From positions 1 to 9,533 of the forward strand of contig CAJBXY010000150.1 of NCBI GenBank assembly GCA_903959665.1: a stretch of DNA of 9,533 nt. Direction: 5' to 3'. Source of the stretch: an uncultured Solirubrobacterales bacterium. GTDB taxonomy: Bacteria > Actinomycetota > Thermoleophilia > Solirubrobacterales > Solirubrobacteraceae. A program made the translations under genes and the position numbers. The notes below the pieces were generated by a model. It was given only the letters and a program-made list of their open reading frames with translations. It was not told the origin of the DNA and made no database searches. Below, piece by piece: positions 1-6,771 of this stretch (position 1 is the first letter of the stretch; every line of letters begins with the position of its first letter).

Positions 1-225
1 GATGTTCAGTACGACCGCCGCTTTGTGGTCGTCGGTGAGGTCGAGCGATTCGATCGCGCCGACGCGGACACCGGCAATCTTGACGTCCATCCCGGGGATA
101 ACGAAGGCCGCGTTATTGAAGATCGCGCGAACGCGGTAGGAACCGTCGTCGCCCGAACCGGTCGTAACGACGATCAGCGCAAGGCCGACGCAGCAGACGG
201 CGAAGATTGCGATCAGCCGCTTCAC
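1..225 (-). CDS. Mce/MlaD family protein, N-terminal part (cut by window edge)
   Basis: This is the first 75 codons of a second Mce-family protein, too short for a standard ORF listing because it runs off the left edge. The start is GTG at 225, two bases after the stop of the preceding mce gene, with GGGGAG about eight bases upstream, so the two are probably translationally coupled. The N-terminus is MKRLIAIF followed by a hydrophobic anchor to about residue 22. The start of an Mce/MlaD domain follows from about residue 30 (YRVRAIFNNA, then VIPGMDVKIAGVRVGAIESL), which is the typical pattern of a stretch ending in G-x-R-V-G-x-I. Proteins of this family are periplasmic or cell-wall lipid-binding subunits that assemble with YrbE permeases and an ATPase. 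Two adjacent cysteines lie in the anchor (residues 11-12), but the residues before them do not make a good lipobox. The family call is secure; the substrate and the length are unknown. Confidence 0.85.
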   Translation of the reverse strand, partial: MKRLIAIFAVCCVGLALIVVTTGSGDDGSYRVRAIFNNAAFVIPGMDVKIAGVRVGAIESLDLTDDHKAAVVLNI

Positions 226-227
226 GG

Positions 228-1604
228 TTACCAGCTCCCCGGTGGCACGATCGCCGGGTTGCAGCCGATCAGGCTGGTTGTCGATGGGTAAAGCGGCGCC
301 TGCCATGGTGCGCTGCCATCTGGCGGAGCCTGCGTTGCGGCGCCTGGGCAGCGCGGCACGACCGAGGGGCCGTTCTGCTCCCAAGCGTCGCGGTTCTCGC
401 CGAGATAATCGAGCGATGAACCGTTGTAGTTGAAGGCTCCGAAGGCCGGCGTGCCGCGGGCGTAGTGGCCGTTGGCGTCGTAGTTGGAGGTGCTCTGGCC
501 AAAGTCGCGCAGCAGCCCAACCAGCTCCGGCGCGTATGGCCGCGCGTAAGAGAGCGTCGGCAGCGAATCGTTGATCGCCGTGATCGACGCAGGGAACGAC
601 TTTTGCGCGCCGGTGCTGAGCGCCGGGGCGTCCTGCATCAGCGAAGTGAAGTCGTTGTCGGCGCCGGGCTTACTGACCGTCAAAGCGAGGTTCGTGAGCG
701 TTGGGTCGGCCTCAGTCAGCAGCGGCTCAAGATCGGCCAGGAACGGCGCGAGGTTCTTCGTCGCCGGCTTCGATGCGGCGACAAGCTGGTCAACCGAATT
801 GAGCGTCGTGCGCAGATTGACAAAGGTGGTGCTGCCGCGACGCAGCGTCTGCGGCAGGTATTGGAGCGCCTCGGCCAACGACTCGTTTTCATCGCCGATC
901 GCGCCAAGGCTGATGTTGGCGTTGGTAACGAGGTTGGTCAGCGTCGGCCCCTTCGCCGCCAAGGTGCCAACGACCGATGAGGTGCTCTGAAGCATCTGCT
1001 CGAGGGCCGGCTGGTCGCTGTTGAGCTTCTCGATCAGCCCGACCGTCGCATTGAGCGATGGAGAGAGGTACGGCAACCCCTTGCGCGCCTCGAGGCCGCG
1101 GCCGCGGTACCAAGTGCCAAAGCCTTGGATCACCTCGGCAAGGCCCTTCGTCGTCTCCGGGTCGAGCGTGTTGAAGAGCTGGTCGATGTCGACGATCGTC
1201 GTCGTCTGGTCGACTGGAATCGTCTCGCCTTCGGGCAGCAGCGGAGCGTTCTGAGGGCCCGGGGTCAGCGCGATGTAGCGGTTGGCGACGCCGGAGAGCG
1301 AGGTCGCGCGCATGATCGCCGTCGTCCCCTCGTGCAGCGGCGCGTACGGCTCCTCAACTTCGATCGTAACGTTGGCCTGATTGTTCGCCGTCAGCTCAAT
1401 GTTGCTGACCTTGCCGACGCGCCGACCACCAACCTGAACGTCGTTGTCGTTGACCAGCTGGCCGGCCGTCTCGAAGGTCATCACGTAGGTCGGGTTGGAG
1501 CTGCCTCCGAAGAGGACGATCCCAACGAGCACGACTGCGACCGCCGCTACGAGCAGCGTGACTATGCGAGCCGGCTTCATGCCTGTCCGCCTGCCGTCAT
1601 CCAT
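228..1604 (-). CDS. Mce/MlaD family lipid-transport substrate-binding protein
   Basis: This is a complete Mce-family subunit of 458 residues. It has a short basic N-terminus, one membrane anchor at about residues 13-32, and an Mce/MlaD domain at about 38-116 (TYVMTFETAGQL, VQVGGRRVGKV, TSLSGVANRYIAL). A long predominantly helical region (about 137-345) follows, with repeated leucine-rich, threonine-rich segments as in actinobacterial Mce proteins that build a lipid conduit across the envelope. The tail is rich in proline, glycine and tyrosine and holds the only two cysteines I find, C419 and C448, which could form a disulfide outside the membrane. The gene follows the ATPase after 21 bases and is followed two bases later by another mce gene. 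The start is uncertain: ATG 1604 has no clear ribosome site, and the in-frame ATG at 1580 (residue 9) with AGGCGG/CAGG upstream is a fair alternative; either keeps the anchor. The transported lipid (sterol, fatty acid or phospholipid) cannot be read from the sequence. Confidence 0.92.
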   Translation of the reverse strand: MDDGRRTGMKPARIVTLLVAAVAVVLVGIVLFGGSSNPTYVMTFETAGQLVNDNDVQVGGRRVGKVSNIELTANNQANVTIEVEEPYAPLHEGTTAIMRATSLSGVANRYIALTPGPQNAPLLPEGETIPVDQTTTIVDIDQLFNTLDPETTKGLAEVIQGFGTWYRGRGLEARKGLPYLSPSLNATVGLIEKLNSDQPALEQMLQSTSSVVGTLAAKGPTLTNLVTNANISLGAIGDENESLAEALQYLPQTLRRGSTTFVNLRTTLNSVDQLVAASKPATKNLAPFLADLEPLLTEADPTLTNLALTVSKPGADNDFTSLMQDAPALSTGAQKSFPASITAINDSLPTLSYARPYAPELVGLLRDFGQSTSNYDANGHYARGTPAFGAFNYNGSSLDYLGENRDAWEQNGPSVVPRCPGAATQAPPDGSAPWQAPLYPSTTSLIGCNPAIVPPGSW

Positions 1605-1625
1605 GTCGGCCAGTCGTTAATCGCG

Positions 1626-2510
1626 CTACTCCATCCCCAGAGGACCTTGGGCGGAGCCGGAAAGGAACTGGCGCACAAAGTCGTTGTCGGAGTTGAAGAG
1701 CTCCTCTGCCGGACCGGCCTCAACGATCCGCCCGCGCCAGAGCACGGCGATGTACTCGGCAACGCGGCGGGCGCTCATGATGTCGTGCGTAATCACCGTG
1801 TAGGCGCCGCCGTTCTCTTGGTGGATCTCCTGAATCAGCTCGCAGAGCAGCGCCGTGCGGACCGGATCAAGGCCCGAATCGGGCTCGTCGAAGAGCACGA
1901 TGTCGGGGTCCAGCACCAAGGCTCGAGCAAACCCGGCGCGCTTGCGCATCCCCCCGGAGAGCTCATTTGGCATCTTGTCGCCGGCGTCGGTGAGGCCAAC
2001 CTCGGCGAGGCGAGCGTTGACGATTCCCATGATCTCGTCCTCGCTCCTGTCGGTGTGCTGGCGCAGCGGGAAGGCGACGTTGTCGAGCAGGTTCATCGAA
2101 CCGAAGAGGGCGCCGTCTTGGAACAGTACGCCGAACTTCTTGCGCATCTCGAAGAGCTCTTCGTCGCGCAGGTTCGGGACCGACTCGCCGTGGACGAGCA
2201 CATCACCGTCGTCGGGATAGAGCAGCCCGACCATGTGCTTGATGCAGACCGACTTGCCCGTTCCCGACGGCCCGAGGATCATCGAGATCTTTCCTTCAGG
2301 GAGGCCAAGATTGAGGCCTTTGAGGATCTTGTTGCGACCGAAGGCCTTGTGAACATCGATGAATTCAATCGCGTCTGGCACGCCGGTGGGCCGGTTCAGC
2401 CCGGTGTGCCAGCGGTACTCCTCTTCGCCGCCTGGCGCGGCCTCCTGGACGACCCTGACGCGCTCGGCCGGCTCGATTGGCTGATCATCCTTTTTTTCTT
2501 GCTCTGACAT
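1626..2510 (-). CDS. mkl: ABC transporter ATPase of the Mce/Mla lipid transporter (MlaF/Mkl type)
   Basis: This cytoplasmic ATPase of 294 residues energises the Mce lipid transporter. In order it shows a charged N-terminal extension (about 1-45), Walker A GPSGTGKS (80-87), the Q-loop glutamine at 131, ABC signature LSGGMRKR (184-191), Walker B IVLFDEP (204-210) with catalytic Glu209, D-loop SGLD (212-215) and switch His242. The run FDEPDSGLDPVRT is characteristic of the MlaF/Mkl branch, and LSGGMRKR rather than LSGGQ-x-QR is also typical of it. ATG 2510 is supported by a perfect GGAGG at 2518-2522, lying in the last codons of the upstream permease. That permease ends only three bases before this start, which suggests coupled translation. 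In mycobacteria the equivalent ATPase (MceG/Mkl) is encoded away from the mce operons, whereas here it sits between the permease and mce genes. All catalytic residues are present. Confidence 0.95.
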   Translation of the reverse strand: MSEQEKKDDQPIEPAERVRVVQEAAPGGEEEYRWHTGLNRPTGVPDAIEFIDVHKAFGRNKILKGLNLGLPEGKISMILGPSGTGKSVCIKHMVGLLYPDDGDVLVHGESVPNLRDEELFEMRKKFGVLFQDGALFGSMNLLDNVAFPLRQHTDRSEDEIMGIVNARLAEVGLTDAGDKMPNELSGGMRKRAGFARALVLDPDIVLFDEPDSGLDPVRTALLCELIQEIHQENGGAYTVITHDIMSARRVAEYIAVLWRGRIVEAGPAEELFNSDNDFVRQFLSGSAQGPLGME

Positions 2511-2513
2511 CGC

Positions 2514-3317
2514 TTAGCCTCCGATTGGTGCTCGCGGATTTTGGCCCCAGAAGAGCTGCGTGCCGAGCATCCCGATCAGATGCACGAGCACGATGTTGAG
2601 GACCATTGATTTCGCTGTTGCCGTACCGACGCCGACCGGGCCGCCGCTCGCCGTGTAGCCGTAATAACAGCCAACGAGCACGATCACAGTCGCCATCGTC
2701 ATCGCCTTTAGCGCGCTGAATAAGAGGTCGGGAGGGTTTTGGAACTGCCAAAAAATTAGTGAATAGCCGCCTTGCGACACCTCTCCAATCTGAATCACGA
2801 CGGCGAGGTAACTGGCCGCGAAACCGGCGCCGACGGCCGAGATGTAAAGGAACGGCAGCACCATCCAAGCGGCCAGCAGCCGTGTCGCGCAGAGGAAGGT
2901 CATCGAATCGATTCCCATCACTTCGAGCGCGTCGATCTCCTCGGTGATCCGCATCGAGCCGATCTCGGCGACGATTCCGGTGCCAACCTTGGCCGCCATC
3001 ATGTAGCCGAAGGCGTAAGGAACAAGCTCGCGCAGGTCGCACCAGGCGGCGAAGACGCCGGCGTAGGCCGGCGAGCCAACCGAGCGGTTGAAGTAGGCGC
3101 CCTCGATCCCGCATTGCAGGCCGATGATGAAGACGAGGCCCCAGATCACGAGCGCCGAGGAGACGATCAGAATTCCCGACTGGCGCAGCGCCTCGCCGAA
3201 GAACTTCAGCACCTTGAGGCCGACGACCTCAACCACGATTGTGCTGCAGAACTTCGTGATTTCGCCGAATGAGACGAGCAGATCACGAGGGACGGCGAGC
3301 CAGCTGTTTGGATTCAT
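2514..3317 (-). CDS. yrbEB: MlaE/YrbE family ABC permease, second of pair (YrbEB-like)
   Basis: This integral membrane permease of 267 residues is one half of the permease pair of the Mce transporter. It has about five to six hydrophobic segments (near 48-68, 100-118, 145-175, 200-220, 236-256). The family hallmark EEIDALEVMGID (126-137) is the cytoplasmic coupling-helix region that contacts the ATPase, and a conserved YYGYTASGGPVGVG stretch sits at 218-231. The N-terminal amphipathic segment is typical of the MlaE fold. ATG 3317 has AAGGGG about eleven bases upstream and lies 15 bases after the stop of the first permease. The gene ends three bases before the ATPase start and provides its ribosome site. 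Two different MlaE paralogues followed by mce genes is the actinobacterial arrangement, where they probably form a heterodimer; proteobacterial MlaE is a homodimer. The A/B assignment rests on gene order and is less sure than the family. Confidence 0.93.
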   Translation of the reverse strand: MNPNSWLAVPRDLLVSFGEITKFCSTIVVEVVGLKVLKFFGEALRQSGILIVSSALVIWGLVFIIGLQCGIEGAYFNRSVGSPAYAGVFAAWCDLRELVPYAFGYMMAAKVGTGIVAEIGSMRITEEIDALEVMGIDSMTFLCATRLLAAWMVLPFLYISAVGAGFAASYLAVVIQIGEVSQGGYSLIFWQFQNPPDLLFSALKAMTMATVIVLVGCYYGYTASGGPVGVGTATAKSMVLNIVLVHLIGMLGTQLFWGQNPRAPIGG

Positions 3318-3332
3318 CGCTCGCTCAGCCCC

Positions 3333-4139
3333 TTAGCGGATGACGTTGATTTCGGGGTGGGTCGCGAGCAGCGTCTGCGTGAAGACGTAGTTGAAAGCGA
3401 AGATCCCAAGGAACGAGATCACGACCGCCTGGTTGACTGCGCGACCAACGCCGGCGGCGCCACCGGACGCAGTCATCCCCTTGTAACAGCAGACGATCGC
3501 GATGATCGCGCCGTAACAGGTGCATTTGAGGACCGAACCCCAGAGGTCGGTGACTGAGGCGTTGGTGAAGAATGTCGCCCAGAAAGGCCCCAGCGGGGCG
3601 TGGTAGACGAGCGTCGCGAGAATTCCACCGAAGATGCCGAACAGCAGCGCGTAAATGTCGAACAGGCCTGTTACCAGCATCAGCGCCAAGAAGCGCGGCA
3701 CAACGAGGTTCTTGACTGGGTCGACGCCGAGCACCTGGAGCGCGTCGAGCTCCTCGCGAATCTTGCGCGCTCCGAGGTCTGCGGTGATCGCCGTACCGGC
3801 CACTCCGGCCAGCACGATCGCCGTCACCAGCGGCGCAAATTCGCGGATTGAGGCGAGCACGAAGAAGCCGCCGAGACGGTCCAAAGCGCCGAAAAGAACG
3901 AGGAAGTTTGCTGCCTGGAGCCCCGGCGCGCCGTAGCCGAAGGCAACCGTTGAGATCAAGAGCGGGAACCAGCAGAGCCGCAGCGCGAAGAGGAACTGGA
4001 GGATGAACTCGCCGCCGTAAGGGAACGGTGGGCGCACGGCAGAGATGATCGTCTTGCCGGTCAGGATCATCATGTCCCCAACCTGCTCGAAGAAGTCGCG
4101 TGCTGGAGCGATTGTCCGATCGGCGGCGCTTCGAGCCAT
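3333..4139 (-). CDS. yrbEA: MlaE/YrbE family ABC permease, first of pair (YrbEA-like)
   Basis: This is the first gene of the mce operon, a 268-residue membrane permease of the MlaE family. It shows an N-terminal amphipathic helix, several hydrophobic segments (near 52-70, 78-98, 104-120, 148-175, 205-220, 235-255), the coupling motif EELDALQVLGVDP (129-141) and the conserved CCYKGMTASGGAAGVG region (217-232). The ending TLLATHPEINVIR is much like that of actinobacterial YrbEA proteins. ATG 4139 is well placed, with a purine-rich ribosome site AGGGGGAG ending two bases upstream. It lies about 50 bases downstream of the predicted transcription start of the promoter described at 4196-4225. It should pair with the next permease to form the transmembrane channel that passes lipid delivered by the Mce proteins, driven by the ATPase encoded third. 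Nothing is truncated or unusual in the sequence. Confidence 0.93.
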   Translation of the reverse strand: MARSAADRTIAPARDFFEQVGDMMILTGKTIISAVRPPFPYGGEFILQFLFALRLCWFPLLISTVAFGYGAPGLQAANFLVLFGALDRLGGFFVLASIREFAPLVTAIVLAGVAGTAITADLGARKIREELDALQVLGVDPVKNLVVPRFLALMLVTGLFDIYALLFGIFGGILATLVYHAPLGPFWATFFTNASVTDLWGSVLKCTCYGAIIAIVCCYKGMTASGGAAGVGRAVNQAVVISFLGIFAFNYVFTQTLLATHPEINVIR

Positions 4140-4154
4140 CTCTCCCCCTCTCTC

Positions 4155-4250
4155 CGGTTGACCTTCAGAAACAGCGCAAATTCACTGACTGTGGCATCTT
4201 ACGGCAGCCAGCGGGGTAGTGACAACCGCAACCGTTCGGTCCGCCAACCG
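4155..4250. repeat. CAACCG hexamer cluster in the mce/lipoprotein divergent promoter region
   Basis: CAACCG occurs in tandem at 4223-4228 and 4229-4234 and again at 4245-4250, with an inverted copy (CGGTTG) at 4155-4160. The small dyad ACCG-TT-CGGT (4231-4240) overlaps the second copy. The cluster surrounds the -35 box of the predicted mce promoter and lies within the 146-base region shared by the divergent operon and lipoprotein gene. It may be a set of operator half-sites for an unknown regulator; no regulator gene is in the window. Confidence 0.35.
4196..4225 (-). promoter_or_regulatory. Putative sigma-70 type promoter of the mce operon
   Basis: On the minus strand, TTGTCA (4225-4220, five of six matches to TTGACA) is followed after 18 bases by TAAGAT (4201-4196, four of six matches to TATAAT). 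Transcription would start near 4189, giving a leader of about 50 bases before the first permease. The -35 box overlaps one of the CAACCG/CGGTTG hexamers clustered here, which would let a bound regulator block or aid the polymerase. It is a match by eye only, and no competing candidate upstream of the operon looked better. Confidence 0.45.
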
Positions 4251-4285
4251 GGCGCCCCAAAGCTCCTCCTCAAGTAGGCCTTGCT

Positions 4286-4900
4286 GTGCTAGCGTCGCGA
4301 CTCGTGGGCAGCTCAGCTTCGCCAAAGATCACGCTCGGCTGCATCGCGGCAGCCGCCCTGCTGGCTGCCTGCGTCGGCGGCTGCGGCGGCTCGGGAGAGA
4401 TGCAGGACGCAAACGAGGCGGCCGGCGATTATGAGGTCGCGATCTCGCAGGCCTCGTTCCCGCGCAGACAGGGTTTGGGCGAGAGTTCAAAGCTCAAGAT
4501 CACGGTCCAGAACGTCGGCACGCGCGAGATTCCCAACGTCACGATGACCGTCAACGGACTCAACTACCGCACTACCGAGCCCGGCGTTGCCGATCCCGAG
4601 CGCCCCTTCTGGGTGGTCAATCTCGGCCCAGTCAACGGCACCACTGCATACGTCAACACGTGGGCGCTAGGGCCGCTCGCGGCCGGTGACGAGCGCCAGT
4701 TTGTTTGGTCGCTGAGCGCAACACAAGCGGGCACGCGGACGCTTGAATACCGCGCCGGAGCTGGGCTCAATGGCAAGGCGCGGGCGGTAACGGCCGATGG
4801 CGGGATCCCCGCCGGAACGCTCACAGTCAACGTCACGCGACGCCCGCAAGATTCCAGCGTAGACCCCGCCACCGGGCAGGTCGTACAGAAGGGTGAGTAG
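4286..4900 (+). CDS. Secreted lipoprotein with Ig-like (CARDB-type) domain
   Basis: This is an uncharacterised 204-residue lipoprotein. A basic N-terminus leads into a hydrophobic segment ending in the lipobox LAAC, so Cys29 would be lipidated and the protein anchored outside the membrane. A glycine-rich linker (30-48) follows. A beta-rich domain at about 50-183 then shows the alternating pattern of a CARDB or other Ig-like sandwich: KLKITVQNVGTREIPNVTMTV, then WALGPLAAGDERQFVWSL and TLEYRAGAGL. The tail (184-204) is polar. The start is GTG 4286, with only a weak TAGG site; GTG 4304 (residue 7) would also leave an intact signal sequence. The gene is divergent from the mce operon and shares its 146-base upstream region, so co-regulation with lipid uptake is plausible but not shown. 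It converges on the PII gene with ten bases between the stops. I do not recognise a specific named family. Confidence 0.8.
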   Translation: MLASRLVGSSASPKITLGCIAAAALLAACVGGCGGSGEMQDANEAAGDYEVAISQASFPRRQGLGESSKLKITVQNVGTREIPNVTMTVNGLNYRTTEPGVADPERPFWVVNLGPVNGTTAYVNTWALGPLAAGDERQFVWSLSATQAGTRTLEYRAGAGLNGKARAVTADGGIPAGTLTVNVTRRPQDSSVDPATGQVVQKGE

Positions 4901-4913
4901 CCGCCCCGCGCTA

Positions 4914-5285
4914 CTACTTGGCTTCGTCGGCCGCCTCCGGGTGAGCCTGCAGGACCTCTTCACCTGACTCGCCGGTGCGCACGCGATAGGCGTTGTCGAC
5001 CGGCATGATGAAAACCTTGCCGTCGCCGACGGCGCCGGTGCGGCCGTGCTTGAGGATCGACTCGACTACAGCTTCAACGTCCTCGTCGGAGACGACGCAG
5101 TTGATCTGCACCTTCGGCCTCAGGTAGTTGGTCAGTTCGGCGCCTCGGTAGGTCTCGACAATGCCCTTCTGACGGCCCGATCCCTTCACCTCAAGGACCG
5201 TCATCGATGGGAAGCCCAGCTCCAACAGCTCCAGTCGGATCGGCTCGAAAGCCTCGTGACGGATGATTGCTTCGATCTTCTTCAT
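4914..5285 (-). CDS. glnK: PII family nitrogen signalling protein
   Basis: This trimeric cytosolic sensor of ATP/ADP and 2-oxoglutarate has 123 residues. It opens with MKKIEAIIRH; the T-loop spans about 37-55 with Arg38, Gln39, Lys40 and Lys58 kept; the B-loop is TGAVGDGKVF (83-92) and the C-loop RVRTGE (101-106), so nucleotide and 2-oxoglutarate binding look intact. Residue 51, the tyrosine that is uridylylated in enterobacteria and adenylylated in many actinobacteria, is leucine here (codon CTG); Tyr46 remains and there is a Tyr at 54. An acidic tail extends about ten residues beyond E. coli GlnB. The open frame continues upstream to 5429, but ATG 5285 is the start because AAGGAG lies eight bases before it and the protein then begins as PII proteins do. 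It follows amt after 22 bases in one operon, which marks it as the Amt-gating GlnK type. Two in-frame TAG codons end it. No glnD follows. Confidence 0.95.
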   Translation of the reverse strand: MKKIEAIIRHEAFEPIRLELLELGFPSMTVLEVKGSGRQKGIVETYRGAELTNYLRPKVQINCVVSDEDVEAVVESILKHGRTGAVGDGKVFIMPVDNAYRVRTGESGEEVLQAHPEAADEAK

Positions 5286-5288
5286 TAC

Positions 5289-5307
5289 GCAAGCTCCTTT
5301 TAGCTGC
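5289..5307 (-). promoter_or_regulatory. Ribosome binding site of the PII gene, in the loop of a small possible hairpin
   Basis: AAGGAG (5299-5294), eight bases before ATG 5285, fixes the PII start and rules out the longer open frame. It sits within GCAGCT-AAAAGG-AGCTTGC, where the arms can pair over six base pairs with one bulged T and the loop exposes AAAAGG. This could tune PII output relative to Amt from the shared message. The stem is short and may be chance. Confidence 0.4.
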
Positions 5308-6741
5308 TTATGAGGATACGCCCGGAGAACCGAGCTGGGGCGCCGCACCGTAGCCAACGAGCTCCGGTGCCGGGATGAACTGTTCTGGGTAGCCATACAT
5401 GCCGTGCTCGGAGATGTCGAGCCCAGCATCTTCTTCGGCCTCGGTTACGCGCAGACCGTAAGTCTTCTTGATCACCCAGAAGGTCGCGTAGCTGGTGATG
5501 AAGACGAAGGCGAAGACGACGACGACGCCGATCACCTGGTCGCCGAGCTGACTGAACGAGCCTGTGTAGAAGAGGCCGCCGTTGCCGACGGCGTTGTACT
5601 CGGCCAGCACCGGCAGCGTGAAGAGGCCACAGGAGAGCGTGCCCCAGACGCCGCAGAGACCGTGGGCGGTTAGCGCACCGACAGGATCGTCGAGCCGCTT
5701 GTCGATCGCGTAGACGCCGAGCGGGACGATGAAACCGGCGATCAGGCCGATCACGACGCCGGCCCACGGAGCCACATAACCGGACGGAGCGGTTACTGCG
5801 ACGAGCGCGCCGATCATGCCGTTGCCGGCCATGCCGATGTCGATCGTGCGCGTCTTCAGCCAACTGACGAGCAGCGCGCCGATCGTGCCGGCACCTGCTG
5901 CCAGCAGCGTGACGATCGCCACTTCGGTGAAGCGGCCGTCCATCGCGCCGAGCGTGGAGCCCGGGTTGAAGCCGAACCAGCCGAGCAGCAGGATGATCAC
6001 GCCGAGGCCAAAGAGCGGCATGTTGTGGCCGGGAATCGCCCGCGGTCGCCCCTGCGCGTCGTACTTGCCTTTACGCGCGCCGAGCAGCAACAGCACCGCC
6101 AGGCCGGCTGTCGCGCCGACGAGGTGGACGGCTGTCGAACCGGCGAAGTCCTGCATGCCGAGGTTGGCCTGAAGCCAGCCGCCGCCGAAGACCCAGCCCG
6201 AGGCGATCGGATAGATCAGCCCGGCGAAGATCACGGCGAAGATCACGTAGACGCCGAACTTGATCCGCTCCAGCGTCGTACCCCAGACGATCGCCAGCGA
6301 GACGGCGCAGAAGACGAACTGGAAGAACCACTTCGATTCGATCGTCGCGTCGGAGAAGCCCATCACCGGGAATGCGGTCGTCGGGTCGCCGTAGTCGCGC
6401 AAGAAGAAACCTTCAGTACCGATGATCTTGCCGCTGGCGCCACCGAATGCCAGCGCGAAGCCAACCGCCCAGTAGATGATTGCCGCGATCGAGAAGTTGG
6501 TAAGGATTTTGGCGACGATCGTGCCGGCGTTCTTGCCGCGCGAGAAGCCAATCTCCAGAAGCGCGAAGCCGGCCTGCATGAAGAGCACTAGACAGGCGGC
6601 GACAAATACCCACATTGAGTTGATGCCAACCGTGTCGGGAACGCCGACGGCGTTGAAGACATCGGCCGAAGCGACGGCCGGCGCGGCCAGCAACGTCACG
6701 GCGCTGGTGATTGCGGTGGTTATCAGTGCAGAGCGCTTCAT
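5308..6741 (-). CDS. amt: Ammonium transporter (Amt/MEP/Rh family)
   Basis: This trimeric ammonium channel of the cytoplasmic membrane has 477 residues. A signal peptide (MKRSALITT to VASA, cleavage near residue 26) precedes about eleven hydrophobic helices. The pore twin histidines are His206 (STAVHLVG) and His360 (LTAHGLCG). The Amt signature begins at Asp198 (DFAGSTAVHLVG, with Arg223 at its end), and the phenylalanine gate region FFQFVF is at 139-144. The cytoplasmic tail carries EEDAGLDISEHGMYGYPE (436-453), the usual Amt ending that interacts with PII, then a further proline/glycine-rich 25 residues. ATG 6741 is chosen over the upstream in-frame TTG at 6768 because GGAGG (6750-6746) lies just before it and inside the longer reading. 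The PII gene follows after 22 bases, and glutamine synthetase diverges on the other side. Nitrogen-limited expression is expected for this pair, but no known activator site (GlnR- or NtrC-like) was seen. Confidence 0.96.
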   Translation of the reverse strand: MKRSALITTAITSAVTLLAAPAVASADVFNAVGVPDTVGINSMWVFVAACLVLFMQAGFALLEIGFSRGKNAGTIVAKILTNFSIAAIIYWAVGFALAFGGASGKIIGTEGFFLRDYGDPTTAFPVMGFSDATIESKWFFQFVFCAVSLAIVWGTTLERIKFGVYVIFAVIFAGLIYPIASGWVFGGGWLQANLGMQDFAGSTAVHLVGATAGLAVLLLLGARKGKYDAQGRPRAIPGHNMPLFGLGVIILLLGWFGFNPGSTLGAMDGRFTEVAIVTLLAAGAGTIGALLVSWLKTRTIDIGMAGNGMIGALVAVTAPSGYVAPWAGVVIGLIAGFIVPLGVYAIDKRLDDPVGALTAHGLCGVWGTLSCGLFTLPVLAEYNAVGNGGLFYTGSFSQLGDQVIGVVVVFAFVFITSYATFWVIKKTYGLRVTEAEEDAGLDISEHGMYGYPEQFIPAPELVGYGAAPQLGSPGVSS

Positions 6742-6771
6742 CGGACCTCCAGATTGATTTGACGGCAAGTC

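Noticed and set aside
190..225. Possible lipobox (Cys-Cys) in the partial Mce protein
   Set aside because: The residues before the cysteines (FAV) do not fit the L-A/S-G/A pattern, and the hydrophobic stretch before them is too short for a typical lipoprotein signal.
1125..2507. A 460-codon plus-strand open frame antisense to the ATPase and mce genes
   Set aside because: It mirrors two well-supported genes on the other strand. Its predicted protein is rich in Arg, Val, Asp and His with no recognisable domain, as expected from GC-rich antisense frames.
4901..4913. Terminator between the lipoprotein and PII genes
   Set aside because: Only ten to thirteen bases separate the stops, and no inverted repeat with a T-run is visible there.
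5286..5429. N-terminal extension of the PII reading frame by 48 codons
   Set aside because: The extension overlaps the end of amt and has no PII-like sequence, while a strong AAGGAG site precedes the internal ATG at 5285.
6742..6768. TTG start giving Amt nine extra residues
   Set aside because: The GGAGG ribosome site lies inside this stretch, and the signal peptide begins naturally at ATG 6741.
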